Assembly (NCBI GenBank): GCA_028532985.1
Contig: JANCIK010000004.1
Span: forward strand, 930,001 to 994,000
Direction: 5' to 3'
Length of the DNA: 64,000 nt
Source of the DNA: Stropharia rugosoannulata
Taxonomy: Eukaryota > Basidiomycota > Agaricomycetes > Agaricales > Strophariaceae
Shown here: one piece after another, positions 47,425 through 59,645 of the stretch
How the letters are laid out: each line of letters begins with the position of its first letter
Numbering within the stretch: position 1 is the first letter of the stretch
The notes under the pieces: generated by a model
Database searches by the model: none
What the model was told of the DNA's origin: nothing
Seen by the model: only the letters and a program-made list of their open reading frames with translations
Position numbers and translations under genes: made by a program

Positions 47425-48147
47425 AACCAATACTGACTTCGCAAATCCAGTATATCGTCCGGCTAGCCAGTTATTGATGTATTAAAGGTGTCGTCCTCAC
47501 TACGTTGTGCTAGATTATTTATTGCACAGGGGAGTCTCAGTACGCTAGTGAAAGCGTCTGGAGCCTTCGACGATATGGGTGTGAGCGTCGTTGTGATTTT
47601 GTTTGGCGTTGGCGGTGATAGTCGTATAGCTGACGATGTTCACTTTCTCGCCTTTGTTTACAGCCACTTTCTCAATAAGAACAAGCACAGACAAGCAATG
47701 CCCGGGTACTCACGTGAATATGCACAGCCACTAGAGTGATACTTTTTACCTCGGCAAATTCCGTTTTCCCGGACCGGAGCCCCCACCACTAAGTTTTGTC
47801 AACGTCAAGTAAACGTGCTTGAACATCAACTGCCTCGTCGCTGAGTACAAATAACTATATGCTCACACAATCGCCACCCATCTATCGCAGCTCTCAGACC
47901 ACTCAGTCAGCCAATGCTATCGAACCGTATAGTTTCTTTCTTGCTTATCGACATGCGCATGACGTACTGCTCACACAGACCAGCATTTAGCCGAGTGCAT
48001 AAACGGACTGCCCAACTGGGAAACGACAAACCTGTCGCCTTTTTGAGCCTTTGAAATTCAATACATATTCTAATACCCATGCTGAGATGTGCTTAACTGC
48101 TGGCTTCTCCCCGTCGTGCCCCTCAGTGTCCTACTCAAGCGTTCATC
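47425..48147. other. Divergent promoter region (kinase / DUF6593 gene)
   Basis: About 720 bp with no supported coding frame. It contains the promoters of both flanking genes; no distinctive motif is recognised. Confidence 0.5.
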
Positions 48148-49162
48148 ATGCTCTTCAAATTGGCGGGAGCTGACATGCTCAACACAGCCCTCATCGATGT
48201 TGCGACTGGAGTGCGGGCTTATAACATAGCCACTGTTCTTTCACCTATCACGGAAGAATTCGAGCAAGCGCAAAGCACCCTTCCACACCCGTCGTCATCG
48301 TCGTGTCAGAGCTCAAGTGCTACGCAGTCTTCGTTTATAAAAACAGATCCTGTTTCAAACTCACATGAACTGAAAGCGCCGAGAAGAGCAACGACAGTCA
48401 CAGATGCTTCTGGGAAACAAGTAGCCCATATAGAGTGGATTGGGAGATGCCCAAACCTTAGCATAGGGGACGAGAAAGTGGGTGCTCTGACGGATCTGTT
48501 TGGTACATCAACTGTTCGTTTCATGTACGTCTTTTCATGAACTCGGCATAGAGTACGTCAAGCTCATCTTTCTGATTCAGGCCAAAAGTACTCGCAATAC
48601 CGACTCGCTTTGACACTGAATATATCTGGACGGCCACGGCAGACTCCCTTGTTGTGAGCATACCTCCAACTATAACATACCACCCCGTTACTCATCTAGT
48701 GATCAGCTTTACGACTATGATACAGAATCCGTAAAAGGCTGTTTTCATCAAAATACCATTAAAATTCCCTCCGGTACCAAAACACTGAAACGCAAGTCAT
48801 CCTCTGGAACTTCATCAAAGTTCCGTCAAACATCTCCTGCTAACGTCGTTAGCTCTTCGCCTCCTTCGCCTTCTTCATCAAGCGTCAGCTCCTTAGGGGC
48901 AAAAAGTTTTTGTCAATCTACCGAACTTGGGAGACACACCTTTATCCCCACTCGCGTTCCAGGTTTGGGCTCCTGCTACTTAGAGTTCGACTCTCACCCA
49001 CTAGCCCAAGACATTGAAATCATTCTGTCATTCCTGATGATGGAAATTGTACGTCGAGGTCGGTTTTCACTCACCCCATACACATTTGAGAGACCGAAGC
49101 TATGGCAACTCAAAGAAGCTGGTGATCTGGTCATGCGCCGTTTTCGAAGAAACACCGTCTAA
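48148..49162 (+). CDS. DUF6593 family protein
   Basis: Three exons (48148-48524, 48581-48653, 48707-49162) encode 301 residues. The pattern is that of the basidiomycete DUF6593 family, a tubby-like beta-rich domain. It runs from a short N-terminal LTGV/AYNIATV-like strand to ASGKQVAHIEWIG. After that come TRFDTEYIWTATADSLVLYD, a Ser-rich insertion, and a C-terminal FDSHPLAQDIEIILSFLMME followed by a charged tail. No signal peptide or TM segment is present. The function is unknown; these proteins are multicopy in mushroom genomes. The serine-rich insert (residues about 200-235) is longer than usual for the family. The gene is divergent from the kinase gene. Confidence 0.72.
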
Positions 49163-50173
49163 TCACCCTGGTATTTCGCATGGGTGTTGGCTTGAGCCCT
49201 TGCTCGCCAAAACGCACCGCAATAGCTACATTCGACTTTTCTTCATTCATTTCCATTGGTGTATATTTCCTATAAGATTGTCTGGTCCGCATTACATACC
49301 CCTCATGATGTGCAAACTTTGCTTATTCTGTATCTATCCACATTCCTTCTCATCTACACACAAACTATGCACATGGGCGCCGACTTACGTTGTACTATTA
49401 TTATCACTCACCCCATTAGGCTAAGTAGTATATTCATTCCATCATACACATGTGCAATACTAAAAATAATGACATCCATATGATCTTCTTGATATGGTGC
49501 AGCACATAGTCATGCTCTATAGTCCTGCAGACTCCGTCAGTTAATAGGGCTTATGTCTTCTATTTCTAAAGTATTGGCCACCTTTGTTAACAGTACGTAC
49601 TCGCGCCCGCCCGAGCTTCTAGGGATGGTTTCCAAAAATAGTATATTGGTGTACATACTTGTGCTGTGGCAGCCTTCCGGATTAGTACATTGTTACGCCA
49701 GTAACAAAATACAGGAACCAGATGATAATGTCTTTGTTTTGTGGTTATAGGTGCTCTTAGTAGAGAGGTAGCATACTAACTATGTCCAATAGCTTTTCTC
49801 CATTAAATACTTTTTCCAATCGAACAAGTCAACGGCAAGCAGTGTATGTTAACTTACTATTGTGACAACACACCTTTCCATCAGCAATTTAACCATTTAG
49901 TTTCTTCCAGTTTGTCACCCCGGAAACAGCAATCAAGCCTGATAATTACCATTTCCATTTATATTGCTTCTGAAGCTTAATCTTAAGCTGAAATGTAAGT
50001 ACGGTTTCCTGAAACAGATAAACCGAACAAAACTAAAGAAACCCGGATACTAAATGGACAACTTGCTGATGCTCTTGGTGTACTAGATTGGAGTGTGATG
50101 GGTCTCCTTTCGTCTGACAAGCGACTGTGAGCAACTGTAATTTCTCACATTTTAAGAATCTTCCCCCATAACC

Positions 50174-50435
50174 TCAGTGCTGTGTTTTCTTATCACTACA
50201 GCTGCCATATGCCCAGCCTTCTTTAGGTCTACCGTCGGTCCTCGGTACGTCATTTGAGACAGGCTCCACTGAGATAAGTAGCATATATCGTGTTCTCGAT
50301 CTTACGCCAATAGTAGTAGACTGACCTCGAGTCGTCAAGTTATTTACAGCGTTCCTAATAGTAAATGAATGAAACGCTCCCTGCTCAGTCGGGATTCGAT
50401 ACCATTCTTTCTGCGGACCTTGTGACAAATTTTAA
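50174..50435 (-). pseudogene. Possible beta-trefoil (ricin-B-like) lectin gene fragment
   Basis: On the minus strand, an exon-like piece reads GPQKEWYRIPTEQGAFHS then FTIRNAVNNLTTRG. It is followed by a GTCAGT donor and, after a CAG, SNDVPRTDGRPKEGWAYG ending in TGA. The Q-x-W plus F-T-I-R-N pattern resembles one repeat of fungal ricin-B-like proteins. No start codon, signal peptide or other repeats could be found. It is a fragment or a chance resemblance. Confidence 0.3.
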
Positions 50436-51020
50436 ATAGAATAGATACATACCCCATACTCTCACAGCTTACGGCGACTCAAGCATATTACATAGAGTAC
50501 AAGTATCTTGATGGTAGATTCTATATAGAAAGATGAAACTCCGGGGAAAAAGGACACTGTTGTTGTTAGTTGTAGGTGAACAAGTTACGGTGGTTTACTA
50601 AGACTAGATGGATCAACGCCGTTAAATTGCAAGTCTCTCGCGTCGACCAAGATATCTTATTCCTCCGTAAAAAGCTGTATTCGGTTCATGACTCAGGCTT
50701 GAAGTATAATCAAATCATGTACAGCTTTTTTAAGGTAAAACTTCAATAAAAATTGTCACATTTTGATGGGACTACACCATTCTTGAAGGTAGAGGTGTCA
50801 AGCTACTGAATCCCAACAATTAGAACCACGACGAGTGGGTGAACTGACGCCTCGCCGCTGGTGTTCAGGAGTTAAGGTTTAATTAGTTATTACTTCTGAT
50901 TATGTTACTCTGATATTCCATTGAACAGTACTCCACAACCACAATTTATTTTGCCTTACAGTTATCCTCACCTGGTCAACGAACTTGTGTATCCTCCATT
51001 TGGGAGACGGTGTCCAAGTC

Positions 51021-51027
51021 TATAAAA
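51021..51027 (+). promoter_or_regulatory. TATA box, small secreted protein gene
   Basis: TATAAAA lies 38-44 bp upstream of the start codon at 51065, a tight core-promoter spacing typical of highly expressed genes. Confidence 0.55.
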
Positions 51028-51064
51028 GCCTGCTAAGCACCAACATCGAACAGTACCAGCAAAA

Positions 51065-51439
51065 ATGAAGTACCAAGGCCTACTCGCATCAACCGTAGTC
51101 GCAGCTCTCTCTCTCAGCGTATCGGCTCTTCCAAACATTATTGGAGTTGACCCGTTCGCTGCACTCGCTGCGCGCTCCACCCAGAGCGTCACAGTTACCT
51201 TCTGTAGCACGCGCTCCGGGAACATATGTACCACGCCCTGCAACACCGTCACTGGCTCCGGCATATGCATTGCTGCACCAGGCACCAACTGCCTTAAAGC
51301 CACGGGAGACGTTTCGTTCTGTAATCACTCGGGTTGTGGTGGAAGCTGCAACAACTTTAACAGCTGTGGAACCCGCTTGGACGATGGTTTCTGCGCGACC
51401 CCCGGCACAAACTCGATCGCCATTGGTTTCGGGGCGTAA
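51065..51439 (+). CDS. Cysteine-rich small secreted protein
   Basis: A single-exon gene of 124 residues. The first 21 or so (MKYQGLLASTVVAALSLSVSA) form a classical signal peptide, followed by a short pro-like segment and a mature domain rich in Cys, Gly, Thr and Asn. Ten cysteines lie at positions 47, 55, 59, 68, 76, 86, 91, 95, 101 and 110, an even number that could form five disulphides. The chain ends in a hydrophobic IAIGFGA tail. No known catalytic motif is visible. It is not a hydrophobin, because no CC doublets occur. Proteins of this kind are common in agaricomycete secretomes, and function is unassigned. Its position beside secreted CAZyme genes and a strong TATA box suggest regulated, possibly high expression. 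Confidence 0.82.
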   Translation: MKYQGLLASTVVAALSLSVSALPNIIGVDPFAALAARSTQSVTVTFCSTRSGNICTTPCNTVTGSGICIAAPGTNCLKATGDVSFCNHSGCGGSCNNFNSCGTRLDDGFCATPGTNSIAIGFGA

Positions 51440-51759
51440 ACATGTTATGAATATACCGGATAGCCTTCAGACTTGAAAGTAAGTGAATATCACTTTAAAA
51501 AACAGCCCATCTTACTTAATTTGATACTGGAAACAAACAGTGTTGTATTCACGTTGTATTAGATTCGAGCCTATTGAAAGAAAAGACATAAATACTAAAT
51601 TTTTAGTCGGCCGTTTGTATTGAACATTGAAGTGTGTATATAACGACTTACCTTTTGAATATATCGAAGTACACGCACATAGGACTCCAAGGAGTGTTTG
51701 ACAAAAAATGTAGGGTTATAGTTATAAGAAATAGCTTCGTTACATATTATGAAAGATTG
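51440..51759. other. Tail-to-tail spacer
   Basis: About 320 AT-rich bases between the small secreted protein and PL8 stop codons. Nothing is recognised. Confidence 0.5.
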
Positions 51760-54522
51760 TCAATCAAATAACATCTGCTGTACGCTGCTTCCAGCAATGC
51801 CTCCAGTCGGAAGGGATGTCGTGATATTAGCTGTCTTGGAGGCTGAGGTCCATCCGGTGGGGGCCAATCCGGAACCTAGGCTAATGGTTATAGTTAAAGA
51901 AGTGAAAGATTGAGATGGGTCGGCAACTGTGATGTTCCATGAGGCCATATCAACCATGACTATGCTATTTGCATTCGCAGAGATAGTGACAGGTGCAAGA
52001 GCTGGGGCCGTCGCCGGCAACGTGACAGAGGATCCATCTGCATCCCAAAAAACGACCATTGCTACTTCGTTTTTCTCATCTAAGAGAGCAGAAATGCTTG
52101 CATCGTTTTGAATTAAGCGTAACTGCGTAGCATTCAATTTCTGCTGGAAGGAGATGAGAGAGCCGGTGCCAGGAAAAACGGAATATAATATAGGCACAGA
52201 AAGGTCTGTGTGGTGGAGCCACGCTGCAAATAAGTCGACAGTCACTGGGGGTTTAGATGATGTAGATATTGCTTGCCAGGACCCAGTGACATTGCTGTTA
52301 AGGGAGACGGAAAGTGGAGCGGTGGATTCCGACGAATTAAACGCGTACCCGACACCATCGTGCCAGAGAGTTGATATACTCGAGAAATTTCCGCTTCCCG
52401 TCTCCTGCCCGTCGACATACACAGGACCATTTCGACGCTGTTGCTGAAGAACGGAAAAGATGGGAGCATCAGTAGTAGAAGTCAAACCGGCCACCATGAC
52501 AAATTGTACGTCGTCGATAAAGAACCACGCTTTCTGCCAGCTGAGTGACTGGGTTGCAGGATTTTCGTAACGCATAGCCGCCACTCCAATTGAGCCATTG
52601 GAAGCACCACCAACGAATGACTGTATGCCGGTTACCCTTGTACTTCCGCAATTGAGAGGGGTAGCACCATAGTCAACAGTAGTTCCAGGAATGAGGTTCC
52701 AGTCCCATGCCGGGAATATGTCCTCGTATTCGTCCCCAGTAATATATGTATATGTCGTGCCATCCGAGAGGTGGAATCCGAAGGGGTTCTGCAAATTCAG
52801 ACATTCCGAGTTAGACGTCCGATCTGAGAACATTTTCAGCGTAGTAACGTATCCAGATCCGCGTTGAACCTGAACGAATGAGTAAAATCAGCGATGGCCA
52901 TGCAATCGAATCAAAAAGTGGTTACCATATAGTCATTTGCATAGAACATCCGATTTCCAGTTAGCGAACCAATATTAGCAGTTGTTGAGTTTTCGTTCAA
53001 AGCATTGAAAGCATCGGTTATTTCAGGCGAATCCCATAGCTGACCGAGGACTTCAATTTGTGTGAGGTTAATCTTAAGATTTTCCGTGGCCCTAAAGACA
53101 AATAGCTCAATGAGATAAAGGTATACTGCATTGTAGACCTGCACAGACTGGTCATCAGCCACCGGCAAACTTATGATACGACCGAGAACGGACTGTGTAA
53201 TTCACTTAGTCAAAGTTGCATGATACGACGAAATATGACCCACGAAGTCCCAATGTAAGACGTTAGTGAATGTGTTTTTGAATACCATCCACAAATCTCC
53301 TTGAACAAGAGATATAAATGAAGTGCGGGAAGCATCAGAAGCTTGAAACTGTGTCCCCGCTGCAGTGAGCTCCAGGTTAAAGACATCGTTGGCACTGTAG
53401 CTCATCACATTAGTTTACAGAATCATACTAGCCTTTAAACAACTCACTAGTCCTTCCCTGGATGAGTGTTAGTTTATGTATTATAGTATGTATATACCAA
53501 TGGTTAGCACGCACCGTAGTTCCCGTTATACAGGAGACCAGCATGTTGACCTGTTGTGTATGCGAGGTCAATAAGATGGACAATCATGTAGGGTGGGCAG
53601 GATTACCAAAAGACCCATCTGCGCGAATCCCATCTGCCATAAGAGTATTTTTAACAGTGATTTCCTGATGAACCCTATTATATGCATCCGAAATGAGCGA
53701 TGCGTTCGCGGTTGACAATCCAAGGTCAATTCCGATGCTTGCAATGTCCATGAGATTGGCACCAGTTATCCCGCCACCCAGCCCATTGATCCCGGTCAAG
53801 AAAGTACCGTATGAACGACTGGTCATGCGTTGGCAACCAGCAGATTCTTCCTCCGTCAAGGAATCGCCTAGCAAGAGACAAACTTTTCCCACCCACCCCG
53901 GGATCAGAATAATCTGGCCGCAACGTAAGAGCGTGTTTAAGACCTCAGGACGAGTGCTTACATTTGAATCCCAGTTGGTGTTCCAGAGGCCAGGCGTAGA
54001 GCAAGGGCATAAGTTAGTCCCACCAAAATCCAAACACGATGGGTCGGTAAAATCGTTATCGAACCAAAAAAGCATAGCGGAGCTAATTGCAGCACGGAGT
54101 GTAGAGTTTCCAGTAAACTGCGCGGCATTTTTTAATCCCCCGTGCCAACCAGCGGCGAATGTGTCTATTTACAATGTCGGAATCATTAAGAACGTGGAAG
54201 ACATGATCATATACATCCACTTACTTATACGGCTCCAGTGGGATTGTGCTGGCCAACTGGCTGTTTGTGCATCACACCCAGCTGTGTAGTCGATTTCTGA
54301 GTCAGGCCATTTCCCGTCAGGCCCCAGAGTGGACAGCCTATACATTATTAATGCTTAACGGATGTCAGATTTTCCAGTGACCGACCAAGCAGAAATTGAA
54401 GTAGCTCCAGTGGTAGCGCCGACGATGACAGAAAGCCTTTGCTGAGTCGCAAGGCTGATATCGTCGGATACGGCGCCTTGGGCTAAGAGAGCTATGGCTA
54501 AAAGTTTGGACGAGAATCGCAT
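51760..54522 (-). CDS. Secreted polysaccharide lyase family 8 (chondroitin/hyaluronate/xanthan-lyase fold)
   Basis: A multi-exon gene from the ATG at 54520-54522 with a signal peptide (MRFSSKLLAIALLAQGAVS). In the alpha/alpha toroid half, STPGLWNTNWDSN corresponds to the family N-W-W-D region. Spliced exons then give DGSFGQHAGLLYNGNYGKDY, with the His and Tyr expected of the PL8 active site. The C-terminal exon starts at 52833 or slightly before (KMFSDRTSNSECLNLQN). It carries the beta-sandwich signatures TYITGDEYEDIFPAWDWNLIPGTT and DGVGYAF. PL8 enzymes cleave uronic-acid polysaccharides by beta-elimination; the fungal substrate is unclear. The first intron is best placed so that SISAW joins LSTLGPDGKWPD, since an apparent 22-nt intron there would be too short. 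Total length is roughly 780 residues. Confidence 0.85.
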
Positions 54523-55509
54523 GTTTCAGTAATTGAGGAAAGCATGCCAGAAGGCGTTTTTATCCATTTTTTGGAATGAATAATTGGAAACACGTTCTCG
54601 TTTTGAATGAGAAGATTACCAGTCGACCATGTTGAGACCATGAGTGAACCATGAGTGCATAAATATTTGAAAAGACTTTCAAGGTCATAAGAGCGGACCA
54701 GGTGGTTTGAAGAAGTTTATGCATTCCAATTACCCCGAGTCTCGAGACGAAGCACATGGCAGACGGGTAGAGCCATTCCCTGCACCGACGAAAAAAGGAA
54801 CCTATAATCGTCGACAGCAAAGAGACTAACCACAATTTTAGACGCCAGGCCAACGCCACGCTCGACGGGAAAGGAACTATCATTAGCGCGGAGTTCTAAT
54901 ACACAACAACACCAGTCACCGAATAAACAGCGGAGTTCTGGCTGAACTGCTGCCTTTTGTAACTTGTCGCTTGGTACCGTCTGACCATCCAAGGAAGACA
55001 ACTTGTTGTAGCTGTGAGTACTCCGATGCCGCATACGCCAACTCACAAAGACTCGGCACCCTCCTTTCAGATGTTTTGTGTCTGGAACACTCGTGCTTTT
55101 CAAGGCTAATAACAGTCAATGTAATTCTCACCAGCCAACAAAGTTACTGCATCTGCTCTGCATACATAACTCATGGCACGACTCAAACATGCCAATGACG
55201 CTAGGACGTGGAGGGTGGCACCTTCGAAATCTGGCAGTGCTCGTCATGCTCTGGACTAACCTTGGACAGTTAGTATCAGCCATCCCGGGCCAGTTTGCGT
55301 CCAGTTGTTGTAGCTCGATGTAATTATGTGATAGAGAAAAATATAATAGTATCTGGGTAGCACGTCTTCGCAGCTGCAGGCCATATAGGTGTCTATTTAT
55401 AAGGCTGTGACGGCGCGTGACTTTGATAATTTTTGGTCTCGTGTAACTCTGCTTTCTATCCGAAATCTCCAAACTCAAGGGTTTGAACAGTTCAAACCGA
55501 ACCAATACA
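54523..55509. other. Divergent promoter region PL8 / PNO1
   Basis: About 1 kb; no supported coding frame. The overlapping frames are short and without domains. Confidence 0.5.
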
Positions 55510-56565
55510 ATGGTCGTTACTCACTCTACACCAGGCACTTCCGTTTCAGGGCCCTCCCCAACCCAAGCGAAGAAAAATCGGCGGAAAATCAGTCGAAAAA
55601 ACCCTAAAACTGGCCTATCAGATCCTTCTACATCCTCTCAGCACCATGAACACGATGAAGATATGGAGTTCAACGGTGAGGCAGAAGGAGCCACGTCTCT
55701 TGGACAGTCAGCGTCTATGCTCATGGGGAGACCCAAAGACGACGACGACCTAATGATCGATGAAGATCCATCATCACTCGCACCTCAAACTAGCGCGGCA
55801 CCTACTTTTGGGCCGGTTAACCCAGCCAACGACAGAACTACTCTCAAGTCAGAGACAAGACGGATTCCTATACCCCCACATCGCATGACACCTCTTAAGA
55901 AGGATTGGCTGAACATTTTTGGCCCATTGACGGAGATTTTGGGCTTACAAGTGAGAATGAATGTCCAAAGAAGATGTGTGGAGATCAGGGTATAACATTT
56001 TCTTCATTCGTGATTTTCTTGCAATAAACGATATTCATCTTCTTAGACATCAAGAGCTACAAAAGACATCGGCGCAATCCAAAAGGGTGCCGATTTCGTC
56101 AAAGCATATGCTCTAGGTTTCGATGTTAACGTAAGCGGGTCTCATTATTATCACAAGTGCAGTAAAACCTTATGATAATGAAATTAGGATGCCATTGCTC
56201 TTCTGCGTTTGGATGATCTTTATCTCGATTCATTCGAAATCAAGGACGTGAAAACTTTACACGGTGACCATCTCTCTCGGGCCATTGGACGCATAGCTGG
56301 ACAGGATGGGAAGACAAAATTTACTATTGAGAACACCAGCCGTACTAGGATAGTGCTCGCTGACACGTGCGTTTTTATTCTCATTTTCGTCGCGTAACAC
56401 CACAAATTCCTTTTATTTTTCAGAAAAATACACATCATGGGGTCGTTCCAAAACATCAAAATCGCTCGGGATGCCCTAGTGTCTCTCATTCTTGGATCAC
56501 CACCTGGCAAAGTTTATGCTGGCCTAAGGACCGTGAGCAGCAGAATGAAGCAGCGAGCGATCTAG
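55510..56565 (+). CDS. PNO1: PNO1/DIM2, KH-domain 40S ribosome-assembly factor
   Basis: Exons 55510-55989, 56047-56130, 56188-56366 and 56424-56565 encode 294 residues. The N-terminal 110 residues are charged and variable, with an acidic [11 protein letters not shown] patch. From [20 protein letters not shown] onward the family core is intact. It comprises [21 protein letters not shown], the first KH-like unit with [20 protein letters not shown], and the second KH domain [38 protein letters not shown] and a short Arg-rich end MKQRAI complete it. PNO1 binds pre-18S rRNA near its 3' end and partners Nob1 in nucleolus and cytoplasm. The ATG at 55510 is the first in frame. It is an essential housekeeping gene embedded in a secretome cluster. 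Confidence 0.95.
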
Positions 56566-56855
56566 CTTATATTTTTTCTGCGCGTGTATAATATGGTGAC
56601 TGCTGATTGCGTACCAATACTAGATATGATCGACATGATGGATTAGCAGGGTCAAGTTATTAAGATACAAATCAATATAAGTTTAAAAAATGAAAACGAG
56701 CGACAGGCAAGTATAGGATTAGCATGGCTATTTGTAGGTTATTGCTGAAAATTGTGCGAGTTGATGACTGTTATAGCAGGCTAAATTTGTTAGGGTCAAT
56801 CACCGTCGCCGGCAAAATAAATAAATAAAAATCATGTTCCTGAAACAGTTCATTT

Positions 56856-59290
56856 CTATTCTGTGCTCTCGCCCTCGTGCTGGGGTTGTGCTTTAGAAAT
56901 CTCATACTGATCAACAGCAGAATTTTTCAGCACGCTAGGCAACAAGTAAGCACGTATTCTGCCGAATTCATAAAATACGAATGTGACTAACTTGCGAACA
57001 GCATTTTCGTCTACAGGAGGGCCTCCTCCATTACCAATCATTACCTTCCTGCCTTCGCTTGGGATACCATTTGCGATAATGTATATCCACCCAGGACCTG
57101 GAGGATAAATGTTGCTGTTGGGAGGGCCGCGCACACCGAGGACGCCGTTCTCAAGCCCTAAAGTTGTGAGATACACAAGTCGTGAATTTGCATGCACAGC
57201 ATGAGTAACGAAACCCAGATCCATCAGTGCAACTAAACCGTTTCAAAATGGTGAATATACATCCCAAGAGTACTACCAAGTTAACAGTTACCTTTAACAT
57301 CACTCAAGGACGCGTCGTCTGGCAATGCGACATTCAGCTGAAAACTTTCGTCAAATCTAATCTGCTTGGGAACGCCATCTACCAGCCGCGGGCGCTCCTG
57401 TGACATATACGGCGGGCTAAGCCACTCGACTCGATACTCCGTCCCATACTTGACTTCGCTTCTGTCGAGGTTGGGATTGCTCCCAGCAATCATTACAGAG
57501 CCCTTCGGGGTAAGCGTTGCAACGCTATGATACAGCCTTGGTATCGGACTTGTTGGCATCCCAGCAGACGAAAAACGCCTCTTCGGTAGGCCATTGGGAT
57601 CATACAGCACAGGCGTCAGTGCGGGATAATCAGCGTTGGATGAACCGACTTGTCCTTGCACGTTGCCGTATCCAGAAATCCCCGTGGCGGCTCCGTTGAC
57701 AATCAAGACTTGTCCTGTAGGAAGCAAGACGGCATCTGGCATAACACGAGCTTGTGGCATGTATTCTACTAGCCATCCAGCGCTTATGCCCAAGTCATCC
57801 AATACCATACGGGAGCATTGTGATGAGGCCGGGTTCTGCGAAGATATTTCATAGCCTGGAGTCTTGTCATCGATGGTTGATCCGCCGCAAATGAGTACCT
57901 CGGGAGTATAATTACTCTCTGGTGATAGTGGGAGCAACAAGGCCGTTCCCGTTAAGGGATAAGTAACGTGGACGTTATTTGGTAATTGAGGAAGGTATTG
58001 TTCTGTGTTTGCTTGCCAGTTGTATATCATGGCATCCTGGTTCGCTGCCATAAATACTCTCCCGTCCGGCAAGGAGAAAGCAATCGGAAAGAGATTTGAA
58101 TTGAGTGTTTTGACTAAGAACGGGAGGTATATTGGCATTCCGTTCGACCCATGAATATTTTTTGCAGGGAAATATTCGATGGTAGGGTTGTTAACGGTCG
58201 CGTTATTCATCCATCCACCTTTCTTCGAGCCTCCTATGATCATAGCACTTCCATCATTTATCCGTAAAACGGTATTATACCAACGAGGACTGGCCATCCG
58301 CAGCTGACTATGATTTTCATACATTTCACAGTTATCCACAAAGGCCGAATCGCACGGTTCAAAAATGCGGATCGCCTGCAAGCCATCGAGGTCTCCAAAG
58401 TCAGCCGCAGACGTGTAGCCCTCGACAACAGGATTACCGCCCACGTTGACCAGAGTACCATTCGAAAGAAAGGTCCCACCAGCACAGAATGAATTCGATT
58501 GCATGCGCAAGGGTTTCACAGAGTTGTCGTCCAAGTTGTACAACGCTGCCCAGGCAGGGTGACCATCGATCGTTAGAGGATTGTGCTCAACCTTATCCAC
58601 AATCAGAGCATGTGTATCAGAGATGATTGCCAACTGCATAGCGTGTACACCAGTGGTTCCTTGCTGCTTCAGTGTCCAGTCAAGATCTCGCTCAGAACTT
58701 AGTCCAGCCTCACGCGGAGAAGCATCGCTTTTACAAGCTTCGAAGCCAGCACATCCCCGAGTCACAACAAAGGCGTCCAAGTCAATCCTAGTCCGCCTAG
58801 ACGACCCTTTCCGTTTTGCCACGTTAACTATCTTAATTGTATGCCGCCTAAGGTCCAAGTCGAACTTCCAGAACAGCCTTTGTTGCCTATACGCCCGATC
58901 ATCGTATGTGTCGACCTCTGCAACCTGTTTACCGTCGATAATTACAATAGCAGGCCCATGAAGTTTGTCCTGAGTGCCAAACCACTCAATGCCCGTTCCA
59001 GTAAAGCTAAAAGAGACTTCGGCGCGTGGTTCAGAAGTCGAGCGCAGAGACTTCCCAATAAACGAGGTCGAGTAGTGGTCCGTCCAAGTACCTTTGTAAG
59101 ATATCAGAGGAGACGTTGAGTCATAACTTTTCGTTCCGGGAGGGACGTAGTACGGCGTGAAAGGAGCCAATTTCTCCGATCCAGGTGTTGTGTGGCCATT
59201 CCAGGCAGACTCCTTAGCTTCAACTGGGAAATGAACGAGCAAAGCAGCGATGGTAACAGTCTTCAAAGTGTAGTAGATTAACCTGTTCAT
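56856..59290 (-). CDS. Glyoxal oxidase-like copper radical oxidase (AA5) with N-terminal beta-sandwich domain
   Basis: Two exons (59290-57292, 57232-56856) encode 791 residues. A signal peptide (about 1-25) is followed by an extra domain (about 30-175: WTDHYSTSFIGKSL, FTGTGIEWFGTQDKLHG, FVV). Many basidiomycete oxidases and carbohydrate-active proteins carry this as a jelly-roll-like module. The catalytic domain follows the AA5 pattern: NSFCAGGTFLSNGT (Cys for the Tyr-Cys cofactor), ASPRWYNTV (Tyr), PRLYHSVATL (Tyr and His ligands) and VTHAVHANSR (His ligand). All copper-site residues are therefore present. Such enzymes oxidise glyoxal, methylglyoxal or alcohols and supply H2O2 to peroxidases. 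A 33-nt GTTAGT...CAG stretch at 56969-57001 is too short for an intron, so the C-terminal tail was left unspliced. GH44 lies directly upstream, same strand. Confidence 0.92.
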
Positions 59291-59645
59291 GGGTATACTT
59301 ACTCCCTAGAAGCCCGAGGGACTTCAAAAACACTTAACAAACAATCAGTCAGCAGGGCAGTGGTGGAATGTGGTAGAAGCAATCAACCTGCGTCTTTGAT
59401 GTTTAATCGGCACAGCCACTTTTTCACCTTCGATAAGTACCACCTCGAAAATCCTTACATACGCTACTTCCGGGAATTAAGAAGTGTATTCGAGAAAGAT
59501 TATTTACTGGGGCACAGCACATACAGGCACCCAGCAAAAGACCCATAAAATCACCCAAGACTTACATTCTTGCATACAATTTATTATGAAGAAACGGAAT
59601 TGCTGATTAAACTTCAGAACTTCAACTTTTGCATTAGTTCCCCAT
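59291..59645. other. Spacer between glyoxal oxidase and GH44 genes
   Basis: 355 bp: oxidase promoter and GH44 3' flank. No distinct motif is called. Confidence 0.5.

Larger units (their letters stand above)
49163..51064. other. 1.9-kb spacer with a possible lectin-like remnant
   Basis: No intact gene is supported. A minus-strand segment at about 50174-50435 has two exon-like pieces reminiscent of ricin-B-type beta-trefoil proteins (separate entry). A TATA box for the small secreted protein gene lies at the right end. Confidence 0.5.

Noticed and set aside
50380..50420. TFC-box-like GGGATTCGATACC suggesting a tRNA gene
   Set aside because: No matching A-box, acceptor stem or anticodon arm could be folded around it.
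56969..57001. Putative intron in the C-terminal exon of glyoxal oxidase
   Set aside because: The GTTAGT...CAG segment is only 33 nt, shorter than any other intron accepted here, and splicing would truncate the protein after a few codons.
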